Virus record (IMG/VR): IMGVR_UViG_3300042090_002687
Coordinates: 1 to 46,922 of that record
Source of the DNA: a virus
Length of the DNA: 46,922 bases
Reading direction: 5' to 3' (one strand)
The notes beneath the pieces are model-generated. The model saw nothing but the letters and a program-made list of their open reading frames with translations, was not told the origin of the DNA and did not search any database. This document shows positions 41,159 to 46,922 of this stretch, piece after piece. Made by a program: the position numbers and the translations under genes. The first letter of the stretch is position 1, and every line of letters begins with the position of its first letter.

Positions 41159-41471
41159 ATATCTCACAAGCAGCATTGTGGCATTCTGCATTAATATCTA
41201 GAAAACTACCGCAGAAAAAACATGGAATTCCTTTCTTGGTTGCTTCTTCCCTAGGATTTGGGCATAAAAGTCCGCCTTCCCACGCGATGAAGGAAATATA
41301 TCTGTCTGGTTCTTCTCTAATTAATCTACCCAACTCTTGTTCGGAGACGTATACTTTGCTCCGCGACCCCTTGGTCCGCAACTCACCGCCACTCTCAGTC
41401 ATTTCGGTTTTAGTGCAACCGGTTCTATAATAGCAACCATCGCAACAAGAATTGAATCTATCTTCGTTCAT
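41139..41471 (-). CDS. Cys-rich hypothetical protein
   Basis: A 110-aa protein with about ten Cys: FNSCCDGCYYRTGCTKTE, GLLCPNPREEATKKGIPCFF and ECHNAACEIF. Several metal sites or disulfides are likely. It converges on the head gene, overlapping its end by 20 bases. It starts in an ATGA overlap with the upstream gene. Unknown function. Confidence 0.65.
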   Translation of the reverse strand: MNEDRFNSCCDGCYYRTGCTKTEMTESGGELRTKGSRSKVYVSEQELGRLIREEPDRYISFIAWEGGLLCPNPREEATKKGIPCFFCGSFLDINAECHNAACEIFNLPSE

Positions 41472-41650
41472 TTAACACTCTTCGGAGGAAGTCCATAGCG
41501 AGACATAAAACAGGCAAATCTGTTAAGTTCTGGATAATATACCTTACACACTTCCAATTTTGGATAAATGAATCCAAAGTAAATCAAAGAGCTGAATAGA
41601 AACAGAGGCAGTATCACGAGTATTGAGAAAAATTTAATTGTGTGCCACAT
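41468..41650 (-). CDS. Small membrane protein
   Basis: A 60-aa protein with one strong transmembrane helix near the N-terminus (FFSILVILPLFLFSSLIYFG) and a short basic C-terminal part with two Cys. Topology and size would suit a membrane-perturbing or anchoring protein; holin-like activity cannot be claimed. AGGAG in a short ATCT/AGAT repeat lies 9 bases upstream, and a long structured leader precedes it. Confidence 0.65.
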   Translation of the reverse strand: MWHTIKFFSILVILPLFLFSSLIYFGFIYPKLEVCKVYYPELNRFACFMSRYGLPPKSVK

Positions 41651-41877
41651 ATAATATCTCCTAGATGAAGCCCACGCGGCATGATCTCACTTTCCCATCC
41701 AAGGTACCGGCTATCGATCATGCCGCGTTGGTTTGCGGGCTTCCGGCGTAACGTTTCCCGTTTATTTAAGTGACTCCGTCACACCCACAAATCTAAACCT
41801 CTACGAGCCATTCGCCGACGCGTGATCGACTACCCTCTCGTTTCGGGCGCATCTACTAGCCAAATCGCCATTTGGCG
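41651..41877 (-). ncRNA. Highly structured gene-free stretch (leader or ncRNA)
   Basis: A 227-base stretch without a coding frame. Perfect stems: GCCAAAT-GGCG-ATTTGGC (41859-41876), GTGAC-GGA-GTCAC (41770-41782), AACG-GGAAA-CGTT (41750-41762), and a large hairpin of CGCGGCATGATC with GATCATGCCGCG (41675-41686/41716-41727, 12 bp) capped outside by GAAGCCC/GGGCTTC (41667-41673/41737-41743). More GC-rich than the flanking genes. It may be a free structured RNA or the long leader of the membrane-protein gene. Confidence 0.6.
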
Positions 41878-42027
41878 TCACTGCGCTGGTCCGATAAAAA
41901 CTTTTCTGCATCTGAGACAGCCTGGTACTTCTTTATAATACCCTTTTCCGCTATCAACAAATAATCCAACTTTGCCAATCCAGTGTCCAATAAAGAAACA
42001 GACTATGCTCTCTTTCCAATATATCAT
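41878..42027 (-). CDS. Small CxxC protein
   Basis: A 49-aa frame beginning MIYWKESIVCFFIGHWIGKV, then a GLFVDSGKGYYKEVPG segment and CLRCRKVFIGPAQ. Its ATG forms an ATGA overlap with the stop of the upstream gene (42024), which strongly supports it. The CxxC with an earlier Cys/His could bind zinc. It stops 2 bases before the first stem of the structured stretch. No family known. Confidence 0.6.
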   Translation of the reverse strand: MIYWKESIVCFFIGHWIGKVGLFVDSGKGYYKEVPGCLRCRKVFIGPAQ

Positions 42028-42251
42028 ACTACGTCTCGTGGTCCATACCAACGCCTAAATCGGCAATCTTTGCACTTACAGCCATTTGTCGTTTCAGGAA
42101 AAGACAAAACAGCCTCTTTATATTCTTGGCGGGTAGGCTCTCTCAAATCTCTTGTTCTTATCATCAACCCTAAGTTTACTCCGAGCCATAGTTGCATTCT
42201 GCTTAGGCAAACGTAATATCTTTTGCCCTTGAATGTGGAATCTTCGAACAT
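42024..42251 (-). CDS. Small hypothetical protein with CKCKDC
   Basis: A 75-aa protein: a beta-like N-terminus with Lys/Tyr, then RTRDLREPTRQEYKEAVLSF and TTNGCKCKDCRFRRWYGP. The Cys trio next to basic/aromatic residues is like small RNA- or protein-binding zinc modules. It lies 5 bases downstream of the ligase gene. Function unknown. Confidence 0.6.
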   Translation of the reverse strand: MFEDSTFKGKRYYVCLSRMQLWLGVNLGLMIRTRDLREPTRQEYKEAVLSFPETTNGCKCKDCRFRRWYGPRDVV

Positions 42252-42256
42252 AGAAT

Positions 42257-43375
42257 TTATTCAGTTTCCCTGATCCTCAAGCCAACCGGGAATCGTGGCG
42301 CTCCATACTGGGTAAATGATTGATATTGCACAGTTAAAAGCTTGCCTTCCCAAAGCTTGCGATCTTGGAAGTAATCCTTTAGTCTATCCGTATTCCCGGA
42401 CATCTTGGCCTTGAAAGTAAGCCCTTCATCGGTCACGCACACAAAGGCGCCGACGTGGCCTGAGAGTTTGCCTCGTCCTTCCTCAATATCTACTATCTCG
42501 AACTCTCTATCTTCAAATTCCTTGATCTTTTGCAGATCCGCACTACGCTTGCCTACATAAAAGCTATCTGCATTGCGGATCATAGCTCCTTCGAATTTTT
42601 TTGCAGTAAATATTTGAAAGTAATCTAAGGCTTGTTCTTCATCTTCCACTAGAAGAGATTCTACCGCTTTAACGTGGGGAGAATTGACTTTCTTGACCAC
42701 TTCCTGGAGTGTTTTCAATCTGGCATAGTAGGGCGAATCGTTAACGACATCAAAGATGTGGTATTGGACTTTGGCATGGTTTGCATCAGGATTTTCTTGC
42801 CTAACCAAAGACACGATCTCTTCGAAATTGTCGCTATGAGTATCCGAATAGATCTCACCGTCCAATGTGACGTCGGCTAATCCAGTAAGAGATTCGACAA
42901 TATGGGGCATAGATGTGATTGGCTTCCTGGTACGACTCCAGAGCGTGCAAACGCCATTCTTAACAACCGCTACGCACCTGAGACCATCAAGCTTTGGGGA
43001 AATGTATGCTGGATACTTAATTTTGTGCCCATCTTTAGCATAGCTTTTGGCCAGCATTACGTTAACGCCACCCTCCACGATCTCGTCCACCTGCCCAGCC
43101 TGCGCCTCTTCGATGGTTTTTGTGTAACCCTTCTTGAGTTGCTTCTCCCATTTAGCCCAGGCTTCTTTCTCGGCCTGCTGATAGGCCGTGGTTTCGTTCT
43201 TCTTACCGATATTCTTGCCTTCGGAAATCACATCATCGGTCATTTGAGGACTATCCGTACCGAGTTGGCCGTAGGTGGTAGTGATGATGCCATGGCCATC
43301 GTACTCGGCGACCTGAATATCCCAGTATTGCAAAGCGCCCGTATTGGTACGCTTATAAAGCGTTGGTAATTTCAT
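42257..43375 (-). CDS. ATP-dependent DNA ligase with N-terminal WGR-like domain
   Basis: A 372-aa protein. Residues 1-85 resemble a WGR domain (YWDIQVAEYDGHGIITTTYG, then QLG, and AYQQAEKEAWAKWEKQLKKG followed by Y). The ligase core follows: motif I SPKLDGLR with nucleotidyl Lys128, motif III YHIFDVV, motif IV FEGAMIR, motif V LQKIKEFED, then an OB domain (GKLSGHVGAFVCV ... WEGKLLTVQYQS). It seals nicks with ATP. A WGR fused to a short ligase is less common than the plain phage ligase. It starts in an ATGA overlap with the oxygenase. Confidence 0.88.
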   Translation of the reverse strand: MKLPTLYKRTNTGALQYWDIQVAEYDGHGIITTTYGQLGTDSPQMTDDVISEGKNIGKKNETTAYQQAEKEAWAKWEKQLKKGYTKTIEEAQAGQVDEIVEGGVNVMLAKSYAKDGHKIKYPAYISPKLDGLRCVAVVKNGVCTLWSRTRKPITSMPHIVESLTGLADVTLDGEIYSDTHSDNFEEIVSLVRQENPDANHAKVQYHIFDVVNDSPYYARLKTLQEVVKKVNSPHVKAVESLLVEDEEQALDYFQIFTAKKFEGAMIRNADSFYVGKRSADLQKIKEFEDREFEIVDIEEGRGKLSGHVGAFVCVTDEGLTFKAKMSGNTDRLKDYFQDRKLWEGKLLTVQYQSFTQYGAPRFPVGLRIRETE

Positions 43376-44208
43376 TTGGCTTTTCCTCTCACGTAAATCT
43401 CGTTCAATCTCTGATCCAAAAACTGCTGAGCCGTAACTCCGGGGGCCAAGATGGTATCGCCGTGGGGATGTACAAAGAGCGGGATGGAAATCCTATCAGA
43501 AGACGAATTCGCAGGATTAGTGACTCTATGCGTGGTGGATTTTAGCATGCCGCCGCTAGCCAATTGCAAGGAATCTCCTACGTTCACAACTATACAATTT
43601 TCTTCGAATGGAACTGCATGCCATTTCTCGTTCTTATCCAAGACCTGCAGGCCGGGAGCAGAGGCGGCGACTAAAAGAGTTAAGAAGTTAATATCCTGAT
43701 GAGCCGAAGATCGGACCGCGCCTTTTTCATAATCCAGGGTGTTAAGAGCCGGATAGTACAGAGAACGCATCAAAGTGTTGTTACTTCCTTGGCAGACTTC
43801 TTTGTAATTCATGTCGGAGCCAAGGCCATTGAGAGCCTGCAGTAGTTGGGGTGCCAAATGGGCTTCCAATAGATAATAAAGTTTTTGGGTCAGGGCGGCG
43901 GCATCTGATGGGATGAGGTTATTGCCAGGTCGCCAGTGGTACCACTCCTTTAGATCTGCTTTTGTGGCACCTACAGCTTTTTCTTTACCGAAACCAATAT
44001 AGCCCATGTTGGGATCGTTTGGATTCGCGAATCGTTCTTTTATCGCAGGCGGTTGATTAAAAAAATGGCGCCATACGTCTTGTACATCCTTGATGAGATC
44101 AAAATCTATACCATGATGAGTGACCACGGCAAATCCGGTATTGAGGACGGAGCCAATGAATTTGGTGTTAAAATCGTTATCTCGTATGTTACAAACCTTT
44201 ACTTCCAC
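43372..44208 (-). CDS. 2-oxoglutarate/Fe(II)-type oxygenase (IPNS-like fold)
   Basis: A 278-aa protein of the isopenicillin N synthase/plant-type dioxygenase family. Early LNTGFAVVTHHGID and EWYHWRPG match the N-terminal DIOX part. The iron triad is AHQD (H170, D172) and TTHRV (H227), with RISIP (R239, S241) to bind the 2OG carboxylate. GTG start with GGAGGA 6 bases upstream. Substrate unknown; phages use such enzymes to modify bases or host small molecules. It is first in an operon with the DNA ligase, behind a structured leader and a good promoter. Confidence 0.82.
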   Translation of the reverse strand: MEVKVCNIRDNDFNTKFIGSVLNTGFAVVTHHGIDFDLIKDVQDVWRHFFNQPPAIKERFANPNDPNMGYIGFGKEKAVGATKADLKEWYHWRPGNNLIPSDAAALTQKLYYLLEAHLAPQLLQALNGLGSDMNYKEVCQGSNNTLMRSLYYPALNTLDYEKGAVRSSAHQDINFLTLLVAASAPGLQVLDKNEKWHAVPFEENCIVVNVGDSLQLASGGMLKSTTHRVTNPANSSSDRISIPLFVHPHGDTILAPGVTAQQFLDQRLNEIYVRGKAK

Positions 44209-44228
44209 GCAAATTCCTCCAAAATAAT

Positions 44229-44309
44229 GGCTGGTGGGGCATTCAGTTCTTATCGATCGAAAGAGGCATGAATGCCAAGAGGCTCTTTCAGCAAATTATG
44301 CCACCAGCC
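44229..44309 (-). ncRNA. 81-base folded leader of the oxygenase mRNA
   Basis: Nested stems: GGCTGGT/ACCAGCC (7 bp), GGCAT/ATGCC next to a 2-base bulge, GAAAGAG/CTCTTTC (7 bp), and an inner GGCA-TTCA-TGCC hairpin. The outer stem begins at 44309, the start predicted from the -10 box (44316-44321), and ends about 8 bases before the Shine-Dalgarno GGAGGA. It may stabilise the 5' end or act as a control element. Confidence 0.6.
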
Positions 44310-44315
44310 AATCTT

Positions 44316-44344
44316 AGTATAGAACATCGAGTTTTTAAAAGCAA
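44316..44344 (-). promoter_or_regulatory. Promoter for the oxygenase-ligase operon
   Basis: Minus strand: -35 TTGCTT (44344-44339), 17-base spacer, -10 TATACT (44321-44316, 5 of 6). The -35 is weaker (3 of 6). The start would fall near 44309, at the first base of the leader stem. Confidence 0.5.
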
Positions 44345-44367
44345 GAGCAATTTTCAAAAGGATAAGT

Positions 44368-44802
44368 ATGTCAATTGATTGGACAAATCCATCCGAGCAG
44401 GTCACCGAACACTTCACCGTGGGTGATGCCCTGACCCTTCATTCTTGGAATAGGCTAGCTACGGAAGCAGATGGGGCTGATTTTGATAAGCTTACTACTT
44501 TGTGTCAAACTTTAGAACAGGTTAGGAGCGCCTTAGGTTCTCCGATGAACGTGCACTGCATGTTTCGCAGCACGGCTTATAATTTGGAACAAAATATCTT
44601 GCCACCTACTGGGCTCGATGTGCACGCCATGAATCTTGCTTGCGATTTCGACTGCTCGCCCAACCTAACAATTCAGGAAGTGAAAGATACTTTAGAACCC
44701 CTACTGGAGCAACTGAATATCCGTATGGAAATGGGCACGACTACGTGGGTACATTGTGACCTGCACAGCGTCGGGCCGAGCGGCAGGTACTTTACGCCTT
44801 AA
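44368..44802 (+). CDS. M15-type peptidoglycan peptidase (endolysin or host-entry enzyme)
   Basis: A 144-aa zinc peptidase of the M15 type. Motifs: VHCMFRSTAYN (the SxYRSxxYN-like strand), GLDVHAMNLACDFD (zinc ligands H86, D93) and TTWVHCDLH (H129 with the catalytic-region D131). Catalytic domain only, with no signal peptide, binding domain or TM. It would cut peptide cross-links in the cell wall. AAAGGAT 6 bases before the ATG. It is the only rightward gene in the 41-47 kb block and converges on the KTSC gene (11-base overlap). Confidence 0.8.
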   Translation: MSIDWTNPSEQVTEHFTVGDALTLHSWNRLATEADGADFDKLTTLCQTLEQVRSALGSPMNVHCMFRSTAYNLEQNILPPTGLDVHAMNLACDFDCSPNLTIQEVKDTLEPLLEQLNIRMEMGTTTWVHCDLHSVGPSGRYFTP

Positions 44803-45031
44803 CGATTTCCTTCTCGACTTTCTTATACTGGTACTTGACACCCTTAACGTTCTTAACGAAAAACTTCCCGACACTCTCGGCTTTCAACATATCATCAAAC
44901 ACAATTCTGGGCACATCAAAGTACCAATATTCCTGACCATCCTTGAATTGAATCTTTAGGACTTTTTCTTGGTCTTCGTATCCTACCTTAGCTAGATTCG
45001 CGCTTTTTACTTCAATCATCTTGTCATTCAT
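44792..45031 (-). CDS. KTSC-domain protein
   Basis: The start at 45031 (MNDKMIEVKSANLAKVGYED) is used because upstream codons fall in a strong inverted repeat and the KTSC domain begins here. The protein is 79 aa: LAKVGYEDQEKVLKIQFKDG, then YWYFDVPRIVFDDMLKAESV, GKFFVKNVKG. This matches the KTSC family, found in phages and in lysyl-tRNA-synthetase-like proteins; role unknown. Only a weak AAG precedes the ATG. Confidence 0.7.
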   Translation of the reverse strand: MNDKMIEVKSANLAKVGYEDQEKVLKIQFKDGQEYWYFDVPRIVFDDMLKAESVGKFFVKNVKGVKYQYKKVEKEIVKA

Positions 45032-45284
45032 AATTATCTTAAAAACCGGGCCATGGTCACTAAACACCTGGAATTTGGTGCGACCTCGACCAGATGCCTT
45101 CATCCGTGACCATGGCAAGTCAAACTTTACTGGCGGACCGGGCACTTCGAATTACCCGGCTTTACGGCGATGCACTGGAGTTTCACCTTTATATCTCTAT
45201 AGGCGCTAGCTCGACTAAACACTAGATCTCGAGTTCGTCCCATCTACAGCTCGCCCGAATGTTGCGGGCTATCGCCGCCGCCAG
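45032..45284 (-). ncRNA. Structured gene-free stretch upstream of the KTSC gene
   Basis: A 253-base stretch. A 113-base fold (45165-45277) is closed by CGGCGAT/ATCGCCG and holds GCCCG-CAACATT-CGGGC, CTCGA/TCGAG with inner CTA/TAG, and TATA-GAGA-TATA (GNRA-like loop). Beyond it is CCGGGTA/TGCCCGG (45138-45159) and a perfect 11-bp arm pair GCCATGGTCAC / GTGACCATGGC (45050-45060/45106-45116). No good coding frame fits, although one frame runs on from the KTSC gene to 45145. Likely a structured RNA or leader. Confidence 0.55.
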
Positions 45285-45503
45285 CTATTCTTCCTTTTTA
45301 TCGGGAGAAAGTTTAATTTGCTCTTTTAAATAATCTAAATTAACTCCGGTGCCAGCAGTAGTTAAAATTCTATGCGCCGGTGGTAAGCCCGTAAATTCGT
45401 CTATGATTCGAAATCCCGCACAAACGGAACAGGTTTGACCAGAGGGGAAACCAATCCCGATTGTTCCTGAGCCATCACAAACTGGACATTTTTGAAAAGC
45501 CAT
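45285..45503 (-). CDS. Small DnaJ-type zinc-finger protein
   Basis: The start at 45503 (MAFQKCPVCDGSGTIGIGFP) is chosen over a TTG at 45515. The protein is 72 aa, with CPVCDGSG (a CxxCxGxG half) and CSVCAGF giving a DnaJ-like zinc finger, then a hydrophilic tail. Such small phage proteins may bind unfolded protein or RNA; not proven. Confidence 0.6.
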   Translation of the reverse strand: MAFQKCPVCDGSGTIGIGFPSGQTCSVCAGFRIIDEFTGLPPAHRILTTAGTGVNLDYLKEQIKLSPDKKEE

Positions 45504-45511
45504 AGAATTTC

Positions 45512-45718
45512 TCAAGATGTAGATTTATTAGAATTTTCTTTATTGTGAACAACTTTCAAAAAGTTATTTTTTACATCTAACTGCTTGTTATTATTTTGCA
45601 ATTTTGTAACCTCATCTATTAAAACAGTAAATAAGCCAACATCCGCTTCTGCTTGCTTGAGCTTATTTTGCAAATAATCCAAAGTTAATAGAGATTCCGA
45701 TGTATTAGTCAACGACAC
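45512..45718 (-). CDS. Small coiled-coil protein
   Basis: A 68-aa protein, mostly a coiled coil (LQNKLKQAEADVGLFTVLID, KLQNNNKQLDVKNNF) with a short disordered end. It overlaps the gene at 45705-46013 by 14 bases. No function recognised. Confidence 0.6.
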   Translation of the reverse strand: MSLTNTSESLLTLDYLQNKLKQAEADVGLFTVLIDEVTKLQNNNKQLDVKNNFLKVVHNKENSNKSTS

Positions 45719-46013
45719 GGCTCACCAACTTTGTAAAGGGATCTTTTTGCCGAACGATGCGAACTTCATAATCGCCTTCTTCAATAGTCACAGGAAGATG
45801 TTCCTCATGCGTGATAGTTGCGCCCCCATTGCCGGCTTTCACGTACATCTTATCAGAAACTATAGAAATAGCTGCATTGCCCCGGGTAATCCTGTGTGCA
45901 TGCCCCGTATGCTCTCCTTCTTGGATTACATTCGTTTTCTTAACAATTCCTTGGGGCGCTTCATCGATCTTAATCAGAACGACATCTCCTTGTTGATAGA
46001 TAGTTGGATTCAT
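45705..46013 (-). CDS. Small beta-barrel protein next to a DUF6745-like gene
   Basis: A 102-aa protein: MNPTIYQQGDVVLIKIDEAP, then EGEHTGHAHRITRGNA (a TGHxHR motif with two His) and HEEHLPVTIEEGDYEVRIVR, then QKD. The QGDV/TGHAHR/H-P/G-Y-V-QxxD pattern is a small beta-barrel family often found beside DUF6745 genes, as here. Its role is unknown; the His pattern could bind a metal. AAGGAG 7 bases before the ATG. Confidence 0.6.
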   Translation of the reverse strand: MNPTIYQQGDVVLIKIDEAPQGIVKKTNVIQEGEHTGHAHRITRGNAAISIVSDKMYVKAGNGGATITHEEHLPVTIEEGDYEVRIVRQKDPFTKLVSRVVD

Positions 46014-46023
46014 CAGTTTCTCC

Positions 46024-46922
46024 TTAAGTTAATTGTTTAGGCTCTATATAAGTATCAAAGCCATTTCTCCATGCTAACGCTTCTTTTACAGAATTGCAAG
46101 TATCTTCTACTCCCTCTACGTGCATGGCATCTATGGAGGGATTATCCATCTTGAGAACACGAGCGGTAACATTATTTTCTAAATTAATCTCTAACAATTG
46201 ATACTCGCAGGATTTCCCATTCAATTTGATAGTCAATTTATCCAAGCATTTGCCGCCTGTTTCTTTGATAAAACGTTCTAATCCAATTTTTCGCAGAACT
46301 TCTCTTCTAACATCCACATTTTGTTCTTTCATGACGTCCGATACGGAAATATCTTTAGCTTGAGTTTCTACATAATTAGCCGGCATTCTAATGCCATTTA
46401 AAGCGTGTACTCCCCAATTGTCACTAAATCTGACAGCCAATCCAGTTTCATTGTGAAGCAAAGTGCCCTTTCTATGAATCTCTATAGGAGCTTGGGATAC
46501 TACGCAAAATCCTTTGTGAACATACATAAACGGAATTTTTTTATTAAATTCAATCATTTCATCCAAATGTTGAATTGAAATTGATGGTAAAAGTTCTTTT
46601 TGGATGAACTCATAAAAAGCATAATAACCGGACCACCAGTAGCGAGGAGACCATCTAAAGTCCAACTGCGAGCCCAACTGCGAATGCAACTGCGAGCCCA
46701 ACTGCGAGTACAACTGCGAGTACAACTGCGAATGCAACTGCGAGTACAACTGCGAGTACAACTGCGAGTACAACTGCGAGTCCAACTGCGAGTCCAACTG
46801 CGAGCCCAACTGCGAGTCCAACTGCGAGTCCAACTGCGAGTACAACTGCGAGTACAACTGCGAGTCCAACTGCGAGTCCAACTGCGAGTACAACCGCGAA
46901 TGCAACTGCGAGTCCAACTGCG
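46024..46922 (-). CDS. DUF6745-like protein, 5' end beyond right edge
   Basis: The frame is open to the window end, so the N-terminus is missing; no ATG occurs in the repeats. The visible part (about 299 aa) begins with a 4-residue repeat (SQL-D/Y/H/G) of about 22 copies. A domain follows with RWSPRYWWSGYYAFYEFIQK, NWGVHALNGIRMPANYVE, NVDVRREVLRKIGLERFI and SVKEALAWRNGF, the pattern of DUF6745. Members commonly have such short repeats at the N-terminus. It may form an elongated repeat structure. Function unknown. Confidence 0.6.
   Translation of the reverse strand, partial: QLDSQLHSRLYSQLDSQLDSQLYSQLYSQLDSQLDSQLGSQLDSQLDSQLYSQLYSQLYSQLHSQLYSQLYSQLGSQLHSQLGSQLDFRWSPRYWWSGYYAFYEFIQKELLPSISIQHLDEMIEFNKKIPFMYVHKGFCVVSQAPIEIHRKGTLLHNETGLAVRFSDNWGVHALNGIRMPANYVETQAKDISVSDVMKEQNVDVRREVLRKIGLERFIKETGGKCLDKLTIKLNGKSCEYQLLEINLENNVTARVLKMDNPSIDAMHVEGVEDTCNSVKEALAWRNGFDTYIEPKQLT
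46662..46922 (-). repeat. 12-bp tandem repeat array
   Basis: About 22 copies of a 12-bp unit (plus strand CAACTGCGAGTN-type), running to the window end. At the protein level Ser-Gln-Leu is nearly invariant and codes TCG CAG TTG; only the fourth codon changes, to GAC, TAC, CAT or GGC (Asp, Tyr, His, Gly). One copy has CGG for CAG. The near-identity at DNA level shows recent expansion or homogenisation; copy number may vary between phages. Confidence 0.85.

Noticed and set aside
41878-42023. Group I intron core in the region upstream of the membrane-protein gene
   Set aside because: A GCATAGTCTG-like string recalled a group I element, but the frame is coding and the P/Q/R/S set is absent.
45032-45145. 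N-terminal extension of the KTSC gene (start at 45145, MPGPPVKF...)
   Set aside because: It runs through an 11-bp perfect inverted repeat and has no family similarity; the KTSC domain starts at 45031. Kept as structured RNA, though not fully excluded.
45138-45159. T-arm of a tRNA (TTCGAA loop) in the KTSC leader
   Set aside because: The loop has 8 bases and no acceptor or D-arm can be formed around it.
46662-46922. CRISPR array
   Set aside because: The unit is 12 bp with no spacers and lies in an open coding frame.

Overview
This window looks like part of a large tailed double-stranded DNA bacteriophage (Caudoviricetes) genome. It carries a packaging and head module (large terminase, portal, Mu gpF/SPP1 gp7-type head protein) next to a long phage-encoded replication and recombination module. 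Genes are tightly packed, often with 4-base ATGA start/stop overlaps, and there are no bacterial housekeeping genes. The chaperonin, the sigma factor(s), a DNA polymerase III alpha subunit and the many tiny zinc-ribbon proteins suggest a large, fairly self-sufficient phage. A lipobox lipoprotein and two exported-looking proteases fit a Gram-negative-type host, but that is only an inference.

Layout. About 1-29,430 is a leftward (minus-strand) block of replication, repair and regulation genes: DnaB-like helicase, RecA/UvsX-like recombinase, gp32-like SSB, Pol III alpha (PHP-DnaE type), DnaQ-like exonuclease, RNase HI, metallophosphatase, RuvC-like resolvase, SbcC/gp46 and SbcD/gp47, a sigma factor that stops inside region 4.1, a possible GroES-like protein and a UvsW-like helicase. 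Three free-standing HNH-type endonuclease genes, a secreted subtilisin-like protease and a membrane-anchored ClpP-like protease are mixed in. A divergent promoter region at about 29.5 kb separates this block from a rightward late block at 29.5-41.2 kb: GroEL-like chaperonin, small proteins, large terminase (interrupted by a LAGLIDADG intein), a repeat-containing structural protein, portal, a coiled-coil protein and a head morphogenesis protein. From 41.1 to 46.9 kb the genes are mostly leftward again: DNA ligase with a WGR-like domain, an isopenicillin-N-synthase-like 2OG-Fe(II) oxygenase, a KTSC-domain protein, and a DUF6745-like protein with a 12-bp repeat tract that runs off the right edge. 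One rightward M15-type peptidase lies among them.

The most striking feature is the head morphogenesis gene at 39,111-41,158. Its intein contains a Vsr-like homing endonuclease and is divided between two overlapping reading frames. The canonical -1 frameshift heptamer A AAA AAG lies in the 0 frame just before the switch, and the second frame also has its own ATG with a weak Shine-Dalgarno-like GAG. It is therefore either a split, trans-splicing intein or a cis-intein made by programmed frameshifting.

A second theme is RNA structure. There are dense inverted-repeat, gene-free stretches at 4.0-4.28 kb (including a tRNA-like element with a shortened anticodon arm), 41.65-41.88 kb and 45.03-45.28 kb, and an 81-nt folded leader that begins exactly at the predicted transcription start of the oxygenase gene. 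In addition, the Shine-Dalgarno sequences of ssb and of the GroES-like gene lie in short perfect hairpins.

The replication genes look like a hybrid: a bacterial-type Pol III alpha with a trans-acting proofreading exonuclease, combined with a T4-like recombination set (UvsX, UvsW, gp32, gp46/47). The chaperonin and exported proteases probably serve virion protein folding and envelope functions, but their targets cannot be read from sequence.
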